Shown piece by piece: positions 8,496 through 14,339 of a stretch of DNA of 24,306 bases (position 1 is its first letter; the number at the start of each line of letters is the position of its first letter). A program made the translations under genes and the position numbers. Origin of the DNA: a virus. The stretch lies in the IMG/VR virus record IMGVR_UViG_3300032144_000319, positions 1-24,306 of that record; one strand, written 5' to 3'. A model generated the notes under the pieces. That model worked only from the letters and a program-made list of their open reading frames with translations. It searched no databases and was not told the origin of the DNA.

Positions 8496-8696
8496 TCAGG
8501 CGTCGCCGGCGGCGCGCTCGGCGGCGATCTCGTCGTCGATGCGCTGCTGGACGGCCGCGAGCTCGTCGTAGAGGCGCACGCACTTCTTGTGGTTGAACGG
8601 GTGCGGGTTCTCTTCCAGCACGGCGCACGCTCGTTCGTGGTCGGCCTGGAGCTCGTCACGGCGGACGAGCAGGGCGCTGAAGGCTTCTTTGGTCAT
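8496..8696 (-). CDS. Small coiled-coil protein, 66 aa
   Basis: ATG 8696 overlaps the upstream TGA (ATGA). The product (MTKEAFSALLVRRDELQADH onward) is two amphipathic helices joined by a short NPHPFNHKKC turn, giving a helical hairpin. No function is recognisable. The longer frame to 8924 is an arginine-rich shadow of the neighbouring zinc-ribbon gene. It is followed by a 30-base gap before the ATG of the next leftward gene at 8465. Confidence 0.55.
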   Translation of the reverse strand: MTKEAFSALLVRRDELQADHERACAVLEENPHPFNHKKCVRLYDELAAVQQRIDDEIAAERAAGDA

Positions 8697-8947
8697 GGGG
8701 TCTCCGGGTAACCGCCAACGATGGCGGGGTCTTCGCAGTCGCAAGCGGCCTCGGGGCAGCCGCAGCGGCCGCACGGGGCGACGCGCAGCTCGAGCGAGTC
8801 GAGGCCGCCCTCGTCGTTCTCGTGGACCACGACGCGACCGAACGCGCCGCAGTGGGTGCAGCACACGCCGAGCCCTTCGAGCTGCTCGGCCAGCAGCGGG
8901 GAAGCCAGCGCGGTCTCGGCGCACACGCCACAGGTGACGCGGTTCAT
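8693..8947 (-). CDS. Small cysteine-rich zinc-ribbon-like protein, 84 aa
   Basis: ATG 8947 overlaps the preceding stop, and its TGA overlaps the next ATG. Ten cysteines occur in pairs: CGVC near the N-terminus, VCCTHC near 33-38, then CGRCGC and CDC near 64-75. The pattern suggests one or two structural zinc sites, most simply a zinc ribbon with a second Cys cluster at the C-terminus. The longer frame to 9319 reads Arg-rich shadow sequence and was discarded. Small zinc ribbons in phage early operons often bind nucleic acid or protein partners; the actual role is unknown. Confidence 0.6.
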   Translation of the reverse strand: MNRVTCGVCAETALASPLLAEQLEGLGVCCTHCGAFGRVVVHENDEGGLDSLELRVAPCGRCGCPEAACDCEDPAIVGGYPETP

Positions 8948-9189
8948 CGCACCACCCGCAGGTGAGCGACCTTGGCGACCCGGGCCTCGAGCAGGGCCAG
9001 CGTCGCGCGGTAGCCCGCGGTCTGCACGGTGCCTTCCATGTTCGCCAGGTGCAGCTCGAGCAGCTCGACCAGGCGATCGAGGTGGCGCCGCTCCGTGCCG
9101 AGATCGAGCTCGGTCCGGAGCGCCACGACGAGCCGCTCGAAGGCGAGTTCGCCCTTGTAGGCGCGCAGTTGTTTCTCGCCGCGGGTCAT
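8944..9189 (-). CDS. Hypothetical helical protein, 81 aa
   Basis: ATG 9189 overlaps the upstream stop (ATGA), and its TGA overlaps the zinc-ribbon gene's ATG. The sequence is Leu/Arg/Glu-rich and helical throughout, for example LVVALRTELDLGTERRHLDR and LVELLELHLANMEGTVQ, with leucine spacing that would support a coiled-coil dimer. No family is recognised. Confidence 0.6.
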   Translation of the reverse strand: MTRGEKQLRAYKGELAFERLVVALRTELDLGTERRHLDRLVELLELHLANMEGTVQTAGYRATLALLEARVAKVAHLRVVR

Positions 9190-9401
9190 GACTTGCGGTT
9201 CCCTTCCGCGTCGAAGAGGTCAGGGTGCAACCAGCGCGCGATCTTGAGCTTGTCCTCATCAGACAGTGTCGCGTGCGCCTCGATTGCGCCCAGCAGGAAG
9301 TACGCCCGCGCGTCACCAACGCCGGGGCGCGAGACGGCGCCGACGATGACCTGACCGAGCCACTCGCGCGCTCCCGGCGGCGGGTTGTGGATATCGCTCA
9401 T
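9186..9401 (-). CDS. Hypothetical protein, 71 aa
   Basis: ATG 9401 overlaps the upstream stop. The sequence has the look of a compact soluble domain (PPPGAREWLGQVIVGAVSR, then AYFLLGAIEAHATLSDEDK and ARWLHPDLFDAEG). No catalytic motif or membrane segment is clear. It is the second gene of the operon that begins at the 9609-9626 operator. Confidence 0.6.
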   Translation of the reverse strand: MSDIHNPPPGAREWLGQVIVGAVSRPGVGDARAYFLLGAIEAHATLSDEDKLKIARWLHPDLFDAEGNRKS

Positions 9402-9604
9402 GCTTCCTCCGTATCGTTGGCAACTTCGACCACGCGGTGCGTGTACTCACCATCGAAGGCCGCATCGAACTCGGCCGCAGCGTCGTTGGCGGCCTCGGGG
9501 CACTCGTAGTCCCCGTGCCCCGCCCAGGTCGTCCAGGGCAGGTCGTTCCAGTCGGCGCCCGTGCCGAGCTTCGACGAGTGGATGTACTGAACCGCGAACC
9601 GCAT
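9398..9604 (-). CDS. First gene of the leftward recombination/lysis operon, hypothetical, 68 aa
   Basis: I chose ATG 9604 (MRFAVQYIHSSKL). A GTG at 9619 would add five residues, but it lies inside the 9609-9626 operator palindrome and has no ribosome site. The product contains many aromatic and acidic residues (DWNDLPWTTWAGHGDYECP, EFDAAFDGEY) and resembles small acidic phage early proteins that bind host factors; this is only an impression. No Shine-Dalgarno is obvious, and a plausible -10 (TACGAT, minus strand, 9611-9616) lies so close that the mRNA could be leaderless. Confidence 0.62.
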   Translation of the reverse strand: MRFAVQYIHSSKLGTGADWNDLPWTTWAGHGDYECPEAANDAAAEFDAAFDGEYTHRVVEVANDTEEA

Positions 9605-9608
9605 ACAC

Positions 9609-9626
9609 CTATCGTACACACGTTAG
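9609..9626. promoter_or_regulatory. Second copy of the repressor operator (18 bp, near-palindromic)
   Basis: CTATCGTACACACGTTAG. It matches the palindrome in front of the ribbon-helix-helix gene (13937-13954) at 16 of 18 positions, including the whole central CGTACACACG. It overlaps a possible minus-strand promoter: TTTGCG, a 17-base spacer, then TACGAT. Binding there would block transcription of the 9604-to-5557 operon. Confidence 0.75.
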
Positions 9627-9653
9627 ACACACGCGCAAACCTGAACAGCACTG

Positions 9654-9687
9654 AACGGCGAGCGCGCGCGTGCGATCGCTCGCCGTT
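9654..9687. terminator. Terminator-like hairpin downstream of replication gene
   Basis: Perfect 11-bp inverted repeat AACGGCGAGCG (9654-9664) and CGCTCGCCGTT (9677-9687) with a 12-base loop, followed on the plus strand by two more T. It lies 12 bases beyond the minus-strand stop at 9699. In the leftward direction only two T follow the stem, so its strength as an intrinsic terminator is uncertain. It separates the integrase/replication operon from the operator-controlled operon starting at 9604. Confidence 0.6.
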
Positions 9688-9698
9688 TTGGGACGGGG

Positions 9699-10619
9699 TC
9701 AGGCCGCGGCGATGGCGGGCACGACGACGCCGTCAATCGCGGCCGCGCGCTCGCGGAGCAGCTGCCGGAACGCGACGCGCGCCTCGCCCGGGTCGGGCGG
9801 GATACCGCGACGCCGAAACTCCCGCGCCGCCCGCTCCAGGTTCAGCCCGTGCTCGCGCGCGAACAGCACTCCGCTCTCGTCGATCCAGGGCGGGGGCGGC
9901 TTGGGGGCACGCTTCGGCGAGCTCGGCGCGGCCGCGGGCTCGTCCTCGATCCAGCCGTCGAAGCGCAGCTCCCAGTCGGTGTACGCCCGGTTGAACTCGG
10001 TCCGCCGGAACTTGCTCAAGAGCTTGTCCACGTCGTGGCCGAGCTCGCGGCACCGGGCCCGCTGCCGCTCGGTCGGGGTGTAGTCCTTCGGCGCGAACTT
10101 GCTCGGCACGGGCTCGGGTGTCCCGTGGTCCCCCTCCCCCTGCACCCCCTCCGGATCAGAAGAGATCAGATCAGAGGGAGAGGAGAGAAGAGGGTCACGC
10201 TCCGTCACAGATTTTTGTGACAGCTCGAAGATCGGAACGTCCGTCGTGGTGCGCCGCTTGTCGCGGCTCGCCCTCTGGCGCGCTCGATCACGCGAGCGCT
10301 TCTCCTCGAGCGCGCGCGCGTTCTTATAGACGTCGTGGTTGACGATCTCGTAGGAGACGCCGCCCACGTGCCGCAGGCGCCGCCCCTCGTCCGTGGCCGT
10401 GCGGCTGTCGGGGTCCGGGGCGCAGTGCACCCGGATCGCCGCCTCCACATCCGCCACGGTCGTGCCGAAGATGGCCGCGAGCAGTCGCGGGTTCAGGTCC
10501 ACCTGGCCGCCGTAGCCGCACGCCACGACGTACCCCCAGACCGCGAATACGGTCGGGCTCGTGCCGACCATGCTGCCGCTGAAGGTGCTGCGATAGAGGA
10601 GGCCGAAGTCTTCGCTCAT
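9699..10619 (-). CDS. Phage replication initiation/replisome-organiser-type protein
   Basis: 306 residues from ATG 10619, with a GGAGG site nine bases upstream. The N-terminal 100 residues read as a winged-helix domain (SPTVFAVWGYVVACGYGGQ, LNPRLLAAIFGTTVADVEAA). They end in PDPDSRTATDEGRRLRHVGG then SYEIVNHDVY, close to the P-D-P-x-S-R-T...E-G-R-R...G-G...I-x-N-x-x-x-Y signature of phage replication proteins that bind the phage origin and recruit helicase. A basic helix (EKRSRDRARQRASRDKRR) and a disordered Ser/Pro linker follow, then a helical C-terminal domain with FNRAYTDWELRFDGWIED. No helicase gene is in the window, so host helicase is probably recruited. Confidence 0.75.
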   Translation of the reverse strand: MSEDFGLLYRSTFSGSMVGTSPTVFAVWGYVVACGYGGQVDLNPRLLAAIFGTTVADVEAAIRVHCAPDPDSRTATDEGRRLRHVGGVSYEIVNHDVYKNARALEEKRSRDRARQRASRDKRRTTTDVPIFELSQKSVTERDPLLSSPSDLISSDPEGVQGEGDHGTPEPVPSKFAPKDYTPTERQRARCRELGHDVDKLLSKFRRTEFNRAYTDWELRFDGWIEDEPAAAPSSPKRAPKPPPPWIDESGVLFAREHGLNLERAAREFRRRGIPPDPGEARVAFRQLLRERAAAIDGVVVPAIAAA

Positions 10620-10635
10620 CGGGTGGGCCTCCGCT

Positions 10636-10860
10636 TCAGTTCCAGGACGAGACCGAGGCCTCGCCCAGGTGCTTGGCCGCGGTGCGGCAGATGGCGATGC
10701 CGACGAGCTGGCTGTCACCCCAGTTGCCGGCCCACTTGACCGCGCACTCGCGCGCCACCGTCGTCCACGAGCAGCCGAGCTCGACCCGGAGGTACCGGAC
10801 GAAGGCCGCCCGGTCGTCGGTCATGGTGATGCCCCAGCGGGCCGCGTCGAGGGTGCTCAT
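10636..10860 (-). CDS. Small conserved protein of unknown function, 74 aa
   Basis: ATG 10860 overlaps the stop of the integrase frame (ATGA). The protein has the pattern LRVELGCSWTTVARECAVKW, then WGDSQLVGIAICRTAAKHLG, ending in SSWN. I recognise this layout (ELG.SWR.VA, then L.G..LC..AA..LGE, with a terminal WN) from small uncharacterised proteins of GC-rich bacteria and their phages. Function unknown. Coupling to the integrase frame means it would be cut off from the integrase promoter after integration. Confidence 0.65.
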   Translation of the reverse strand: MSTLDAARWGITMTDDRAAFVRYLRVELGCSWTTVARECAVKWAGNWGDSQLVGIAICRTAAKHLGEASVSSWN

Positions 10861-12512
10861 CGCGCGGCCCCCTTCCGCGCCGACGCGGCGAGCTCGGCGC
10901 CGGCCGACTGCAGCACCAGCGCGGCGAGCTCGGTCGCTCGGGCATGTAGGTGTTCGCCGCCAGCGAGCACGCTCCCAGCGAGTCGAACGCAGGGCCCGTT
11001 CATCACGGCGCTGGCCAGCTGCAGCGCCAGATCGTCGCACGGCGCGCCGTCGGCCCCCGCCGCCAGGTACTTTCTCGCGGCGTCCGCGGCCTGGCTTTGC
11101 CCTGCGGCAAGACGCGCATCGACCGGCGCGATTTGCCGCGAATCTGCGGGGTCACCCGATGTGGGCCTCACGTCGGGATTCGCGGTTTTTCGCGTAGGAT
11201 CGTGAGATGTGCGACGGGTTCGATTCCCGGCGCCTCCACCAAAATCCCCAACGATTACGCGGTCCGTCCCAGGCGTGGCAAACAACGCGGCAAACTCCCC
11301 GTCGCCTGGGACGCTCCTCGGGGCGGGGTCCGTCGCTGGCGTTGCGGGCGCTGCGACGGCGTACGAGATGGCCAGGATCGCGTCGCAGAGGGGCTCCCAC
11401 TCCCACTGGGTGTAGCAGTCGATGATCTCGCCCTTGGCGTTGTGGGTGATGCGCTCGAGCGGCGCCTTCAGCCGCCCGGTCGCGTCCCCGCGACGCGATG
11501 CGGTGATGGTCGTGTGGCGGGTCGAGTGTAGCGTGCGGCACTCGATGCCGAGCTTCTCGCAGCCGCGGCTGAACGCCTTGTAGGCCGAGCTCTTCGTGTG
11601 GCAGTCGCTCTTGTCGCCCAGGGTGCGGACCTTGTTCCAGCGCCCGGGGGCGAGCCGAGGCACGATGAAGTCGTCGGCCTTCGGCGCCCTGCCGTAGGTG
11701 AGCGCGAAGCCCTCGCGCCACCACCACTCGAGGAGCCCGGCCAGCACCGGGTGCACCGGCACGCGGCGGGGCTGCTCGTCCTGCTTGAGCGGCTTGCGGT
11801 CGTACTGCCAGTCGATCGCGAGCGCCCCGAGCGGCAGCGCGTCGCGCGTCCACTGGCGCCAGGTGAGCCCGCACACCTCGCCCTCGCGCGCGCCGGTGTA
11901 GAAGAACAGGTTGTTGAGCACGAGCACGCCGGGCGAGAGGAGCGGGCTGGTCGTGAGCCGCACGACTTCGTCCTTCGGATAGATCTCGCGCCGCTGCTTG
12001 CCCTTCGCGCCCGCTTGCGCGTCGGAGGGCCACGTGCCCCGCGGCAGTCGCCCGCACGGGTCGCGAGTGATCAGGTCGGAATCGAACGCCTCCTGCATCA
12101 TGGTGCGGAACACGCCGAACGCGTTCTTTGCCGTCTTGAGCGACATTGCCTGATCGTCGGCGGTCAGCGCCGCGACGAGCTTCTTCACGTCGGCCCGCGA
12201 CAGGTCCTGCAGCTTGGTCGAGCCGACGCGCGGCAGGATGTGGTCCCGCATCCGCTGCGCGTCGTCCTTCTTCGTCCGGTTGCCGCGCGACACGAACCAC
12301 TCGGCGGCGTAGTCGAGGATGGTGGTCGCGCCGGTCGCCTCGCGCGTGGGCACGTAGGTGCCGGCGATGACCTCGCGCTTGCGCTGCTTGTCGAGCCGCT
12401 CCGCCATGCGCTTGTCGGTGCCGACGGTCTCGAAGTGCGTCTTGCCGTTGAACCAGACGCCGATGCGGTAGACGGTGCGGCCGCTCGCGAGCTGTCGCTT
12501 ATAGACGCCCAT
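10857..12512 (-). CDS. int: Tyrosine-family integrase containing attP within its coding sequence
   Basis: 551 residues from ATG 12512, with a GGGGGAG site inside the end of the excisionase gene. The N-terminus has an arm-binding/SAM-like layout (residues 1-160). The catalytic residues are all present: Arg209 (TGAREGEVCGLTW), His329 and Arg332 (LHSTRHTTIT), His357, and the nucleophile Tyr367 (IDCYTQWEWEP). The catalytic domain is finished by about residue 386. The frame then runs through a Pro/Ala-rich linker, crosses the attP core at residues about 425-434, and continues 117 residues in a helical, Ala-rich tail to 10857 without a stop. An internal GTG at 11171 could start a separate gene but has no ribosome site. 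Integration would replace this tail with host sequence, as described for the Mx8 integrase. Confidence 0.93.
   Translation of the reverse strand: MGVYKRQLASGRTVYRIGVWFNGKTHFETVGTDKRMAERLDKQRKREVIAGTYVPTREATGATTILDYAAEWFVSRGNRTKKDDAQRMRDHILPRVGSTKLQDLSRADVKKLVAALTADDQAMSLKTAKNAFGVFRTMMQEAFDSDLITRDPCGRLPRGTWPSDAQAGAKGKQRREIYPKDEVVRLTTSPLLSPGVLVLNNLFFYTGAREGEVCGLTWRQWTRDALPLGALAIDWQYDRKPLKQDEQPRRVPVHPVLAGLLEWWWREGFALTYGRAPKADDFIVPRLAPGRWNKVRTLGDKSDCHTKSSAYKAFSRGCEKLGIECRTLHSTRHTTITASRRGDATGRLKAPLERITHNAKGEIIDCYTQWEWEPLCDAILAISYAVAAPATPATDPAPRSVPGDGEFAALFATPGTDRVIVGDFGGGAGNRTRRTSHDPTRKTANPDVRPTSGDPADSRQIAPVDARLAAGQSQAADAARKYLAAGADGAPCDDLALQLASAVMNGPCVRLAGSVLAGGEHLHARATELAALVLQSAGAELAASARKGAAR
11104..11294. 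repeat. Putative arm-type integrase sites (GYGGCAAA) around the attP core
   Basis: Four related 8-mers flank the core. Left side: GCGGCAAG at 11104-11111 and, inverted, TTTGCCGC at 11132-11139. Right side: GTGGCAAA at 11275-11282 and GCGGCAAA at 11287-11294, spaced exactly 12 bases. Two inverted repeats also occur: 9 bp (CCGCGAATC 11136-11144 with 11177-11185) and 11 bp (CGTCCCAGGCG 11265-11275 with 11303-11313). Short direct repeats on both arms of a core are the usual arrangement of arm-type sites for lambda-like integrases. Binding is inferred. Confidence 0.5.
11211..11241 (+). other. attP: attP core: 3' end of an alanine-type tRNA or tmRNA gene
   Basis: The bases GGTTCGATTCCCGGCGCCTC followed by CACCA (11217-11241) are a T-loop, the 3' half of a T-stem, an acceptor 3' strand, discriminator A and encoded CCA. 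There is no anticodon arm or 5' acceptor strand upstream, so this is only a 3' fragment. The U at position 70 of the acceptor strand (CGCCTCC) would pair with G3 in tRNA-Ala or tmRNA, the two RNAs that carry a G3:U70 pair. Identity with the host gene probably begins near 11215, because the base at 11214 would not complete the T-stem. Phage genes lie on both sides, so it is attP and not attL/attR. Confidence 0.82.
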
Positions 12513-12515
12513 CGC

Positions 12516-12878
12516 TCACTCCCCCGCCCGCGCGGCGAGCCACGAGAGGACCTCGGACTTGAGGAAGCGATACCTGTTGCCGCCGACGCGGCGACACGGC
12601 AGCCCCGAGTCGCGCACGAGCTTGCTCACGCTCTCGATGCACACGCCGAGGAGCTGAGCGGCCTCGGCACGGGAGAGGATCTCGTCCGCCTGGGCGACGG
12701 CGCGACCGTTGAGCTGCTCGCGCAGGGCCGAGACCTCACTGCGCATCGCGCGCAGCTCGGAGTAGACGTCCTCGGAGAACGTCTCGGCGGGCCTCTTGGT
12801 CTCGGGCACGCCCTGCAGCACGCGCTTCATGCGCGCACGCTCGAGCTCGGTCGGGGGGTGGTGGTGTCTCGTGGTCAT
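12516..12878 (-). CDS. Excisionase-like MerR/HTH_17-type DNA-binding protein
   Basis: 120 residues, ending three bases before the integrase ATG. The C-terminal half is a typical winged helix of the excisionase/HTH_17 type: ILSRAEAAQLLGVCIESVSK (67-86), LVRDSGLPCRRVGGNRYRF, then LKSEVLSWLAA. The N-terminal 65 residues add a predicted coiled coil (YSELRAMRSEVSALREQL), which is longer than in minimal excisionases. Adjacency to the integrase supports a role as recombination directionality factor, bending attachment-site DNA during excision. It could instead be a general regulator of the operon. Confidence 0.78.
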   Translation of the reverse strand: MTTRHHHPPTELERARMKRVLQGVPETKRPAETFSEDVYSELRAMRSEVSALREQLNGRAVAQADEILSRAEAAQLLGVCIESVSKLVRDSGLPCRRVGGNRYRFLKSEVLSWLAARAGE

Positions 12879-13159
12879 CGGGGGGTCCTCTCGGTGGGGG
12901 GCTTGGGCATGTCGTAACCGGCGGCCGTGGCGAGCTCCTGGGCGGCGACGGCCACGTCGGGGTGGAAGATCCAGAACCGAACGCCGTGCTCGTCGGCGGC
13001 GCGGAGGAAGTTGAGCGCGAACAGGCGCAGGTGGGCGAGCTCGCGGGCGCTCGCGTTCTCGCCCGGCGCCTGCTTGCTCAGCTGCCGCTTGTAGGAGGCG
13101 AGTTCCTGCTCGAGCTTCGTGATGCGCTTCTCGAGCGCGGCGGTCTTCGAGGCGGGCAT
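12875..13159 (-). CDS. Hypothetical protein, 94 aa
   Basis: ATG 13159 is preferred: it has an AAGG site seven bases upstream and overlaps the previous TGA by one base. A GTG three bases earlier is possible. Residues 1-35 form a coiled coil (ALEKRITKLEQELASYKRQL). The rest (LAHLRLFALNFLRAADEHG, VRFWIFHPDVAVAAQELATA) looks like a small folded domain. No family is recognised. Its stop overlaps the excisionase ATG. Confidence 0.6.
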   Translation of the reverse strand: MPASKTAALEKRITKLEQELASYKRQLSKQAPGENASARELAHLRLFALNFLRAADEHGVRFWIFHPDVAVAAQELATAAGYDMPKPPTERTPR

Positions 13160-13425
13160 CACTGCACCTTCCCGAGCCAGCCGACGCCGGCGATCTCGCG
13201 CTGGATCGGGTCGAGTCGCCCGCGGGGCGGCCTGGGCGGTGGCGCCGGGCGCGCGCGCTCCTCTTCGAGCGCCTCGGGGGTGAGGTAGCGGGCGGTGCCC
13301 GACTGGTAGGCGCCGCCCTGCCCGAGCCGCAGCCGGCGCTCGACGGCGGCGATGTGCTGCTTCGTGCCGAGCGGCGAGCCCTTCTGCGCGATCAGGCGGA
13401 TCGTCGGGCGCGTCTTACCCGGCAT
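13159..13425 (-). CDS. Hypothetical basic protein, 88 aa
   Basis: ATG 13425 follows a strong GGGAGG site. The N-terminus is basic (GKTRPTIRLIAQKGSPLGTK). The middle holds RRLRLGQGGAYQSGTARYLT, and a long Pro/Arg-rich linker precedes the C-terminus. It overlaps the upstream gene by 11 bases. I recognise no family; nucleic-acid binding would be compatible with its charge. Confidence 0.55.
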   Translation of the reverse strand: MPGKTRPTIRLIAQKGSPLGTKQHIAAVERRLRLGQGGAYQSGTARYLTPEALEEERARPAPPPRPPRGRLDPIQREIAGVGWLGKVQ

Positions 13426-13702
13426 GGGCGCCTCCCTTCGGGGGCTCGCTCGGGAACTTCGGCCGCGGGCGCTGCCGGACGGCGAGCGCGTACTCCTCGT
13501 CGTGCGCCTCGATGGTCAGGAAGTATTTCGCGTCGAAGACGACGGCGCCGGGCTCGCCCTGGGCGATGCGGCGGAGGACCGCCTCGCGGTGCGGCGTGAC
13601 GCCCAGGTGGCTCTGCCGCTCGCTCACGAGCAGGGTGAAGTGGTCGCGCAGCACGGCGGCGACGGCGGCCGTGAGCGAGTCGAGCGCCGGGGTGGCACTC
13701 AC
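13415..13702 (-). CDS. Hypothetical protein, 95 aa
   Basis: GTG 13702 is supported by a strong GGGAGGT site five bases upstream. Residues 1-70 appear folded (SLTAAVAAVLRDHFTLLVSE, VLRRIAQGEPGAVVFDAKYF), and the C-terminal 20 residues are Pro/Lys/Gly-rich and probably disordered. Function unknown. It is the second gene of the operon behind the ribbon-helix-helix repressor. Confidence 0.6.
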   Translation of the reverse strand: MSATPALDSLTAAVAAVLRDHFTLLVSERQSHLGVTPHREAVLRRIAQGEPGAVVFDAKYFLTIEAHDEEYALAVRQRPRPKFPSEPPKGGAHAG

Positions 13703-13715
13703 CGAGCACCTCCCT

Positions 13716-13922
13716 TCAGGGAGCGGCGCGGCGCTTTTTCTTGGCGGGCTTGGCGGGCGCGGCCGTCGCGGTAATGCCGAGCTCGCGGCATTTTTCGGCG
13801 ACCAGGAAACGAACGGTGCTGCCCATGTCCAGGCGAAGGGTCGCGGCGAGGGCTTCGAGCTGAGCCCGATCGGCGTCGCTCAGCTTGAGCTGCAGGCGGC
13901 GTGGAAGCGGTGTTCTGCCCAT
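13716..13922 (-). CDS. Ribbon-helix-helix repressor (Arc/MetJ-like), likely regulator of the phage
   Basis: 68 residues. The beta strand RRLQLKLSDADRAQLEAL, first helix and turn LAATLRLDMGSTVRFLVAEK give the ribbon-helix-helix pattern: alternating polar/hydrophobic strand, helix, then a conserved G/S-T turn opening the second helix. A lysine-rich tail follows. Such proteins bind palindromic operators as dimers of dimers through the strand. An 18-bp perfect palindrome (13937-13954) lies 14 bases upstream of its ATG, implying autoregulation. A close copy controls the 9604 operon. No CI-type repressor is in the window, so this is the best candidate for the lysogeny switch. There is no Shine-Dalgarno before the ATG; a TAGAAT (minus, 13934-13939) suggests a leaderless or very short-leader mRNA. 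Confidence 0.8.
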   Translation of the reverse strand: MGRTPLPRRLQLKLSDADRAQLEALAATLRLDMGSTVRFLVAEKCRELGITATAAPAKPAKKKRRAAP

Positions 13923-14339
13923 CTAAGTGCCCGATTCTACCGTACACACGGTAGCAACTTACCTCGGGGTTGAGAGAATTGTTATTTTTGTACTTGGGGG
14001 GGGGGGGGTACCTTTGTGGTACCGTTCGTAACGACACTCGACATGAAGTCTCCCAGATTTCGCGATGTTGAGGGCCCCTGCCTGGTTGCCGCCGGCGCGG
14101 GGGCCACGTTCTTAAATTCGATTCCGGCGCGGGGAGCGCGGTCTCAGATCAGCGTGCTCGCATCGAGTCATCGACAGCACGCACCCCGCAAGCACCAGAC
14201 CCGTCACGATTCCCGATCGGCACACCCCCCGTCAATCACCCGTCACCGTCAACGCGATTTTCGTGTGACCGAGTGGGACACGGCCTCATCGGCACAAGCT
14301 GTGGACAACTCGCGCAACCGCATGAAACGAGCCTGATCG
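13923..14339. other. Divergent control region without a convincing gene; contains a 13-G run
   Basis: It separates the leftward operon (starts 13922) from the rightward operon (starts 14340). It holds the operator at 13937-13954, an AT-rich patch near 13975-13995, a run of 13 G at 13996-14008, two GGTACC palindromes just after it, and TGTGGACAA at 14300-14308 (complement TTGTCCACA, a DnaA-box form used in GC-rich bacteria). A 106-codon open frame at 14016-14336 has no ribosome site and the composition of random sequence; I do not call it. A rightward promoter must be here, but I cannot place it. Confidence 0.6.
13937..13954. promoter_or_regulatory. Operator palindrome before the ribbon-helix-helix gene
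   Basis: CTACCGT-ACAC-ACGGTAG: perfect 7-bp arms separated by four bases. It overlaps TAGAAT (minus strand, 13934-13939), a good -10 hexamer for the leftward operon. A 16/18 match occurs at 9609-9626 in front of another leftward operon. Two copies placed at two operon starts, one next to the gene of a DNA-binding protein, argue strongly for an operator. Confidence 0.82.

Noticed and set aside
10857-11171. A separate small gene for the integrase tail (GTG 11171)
   Set aside because: There is no ribosome site and no stop between the integrase and the tail; a fused tail is simpler, though a separate gene is not excluded.
11200-11241. A complete tRNA or tmRNA gene
   Set aside because: Only the T-loop and 3' acceptor strand exist; the upstream sequence has no anticodon arm, D arm or 5' acceptor strand, so it is an attachment-site fragment.
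11598-12917. 439-codon plus-strand frame opposite the integrase and excisionase
   Set aside because: It is antisense to clear catalytic motifs of the integrase and has low-complexity Ala/Arg/Val composition with no start signal.
14016-14336. 106-codon plus-strand frame in the control region
   Set aside because: It has no ribosome site, a composition of mixed Ser/Arg/His typical of non-coding sequence, and begins inside the repeat-rich G-run area.
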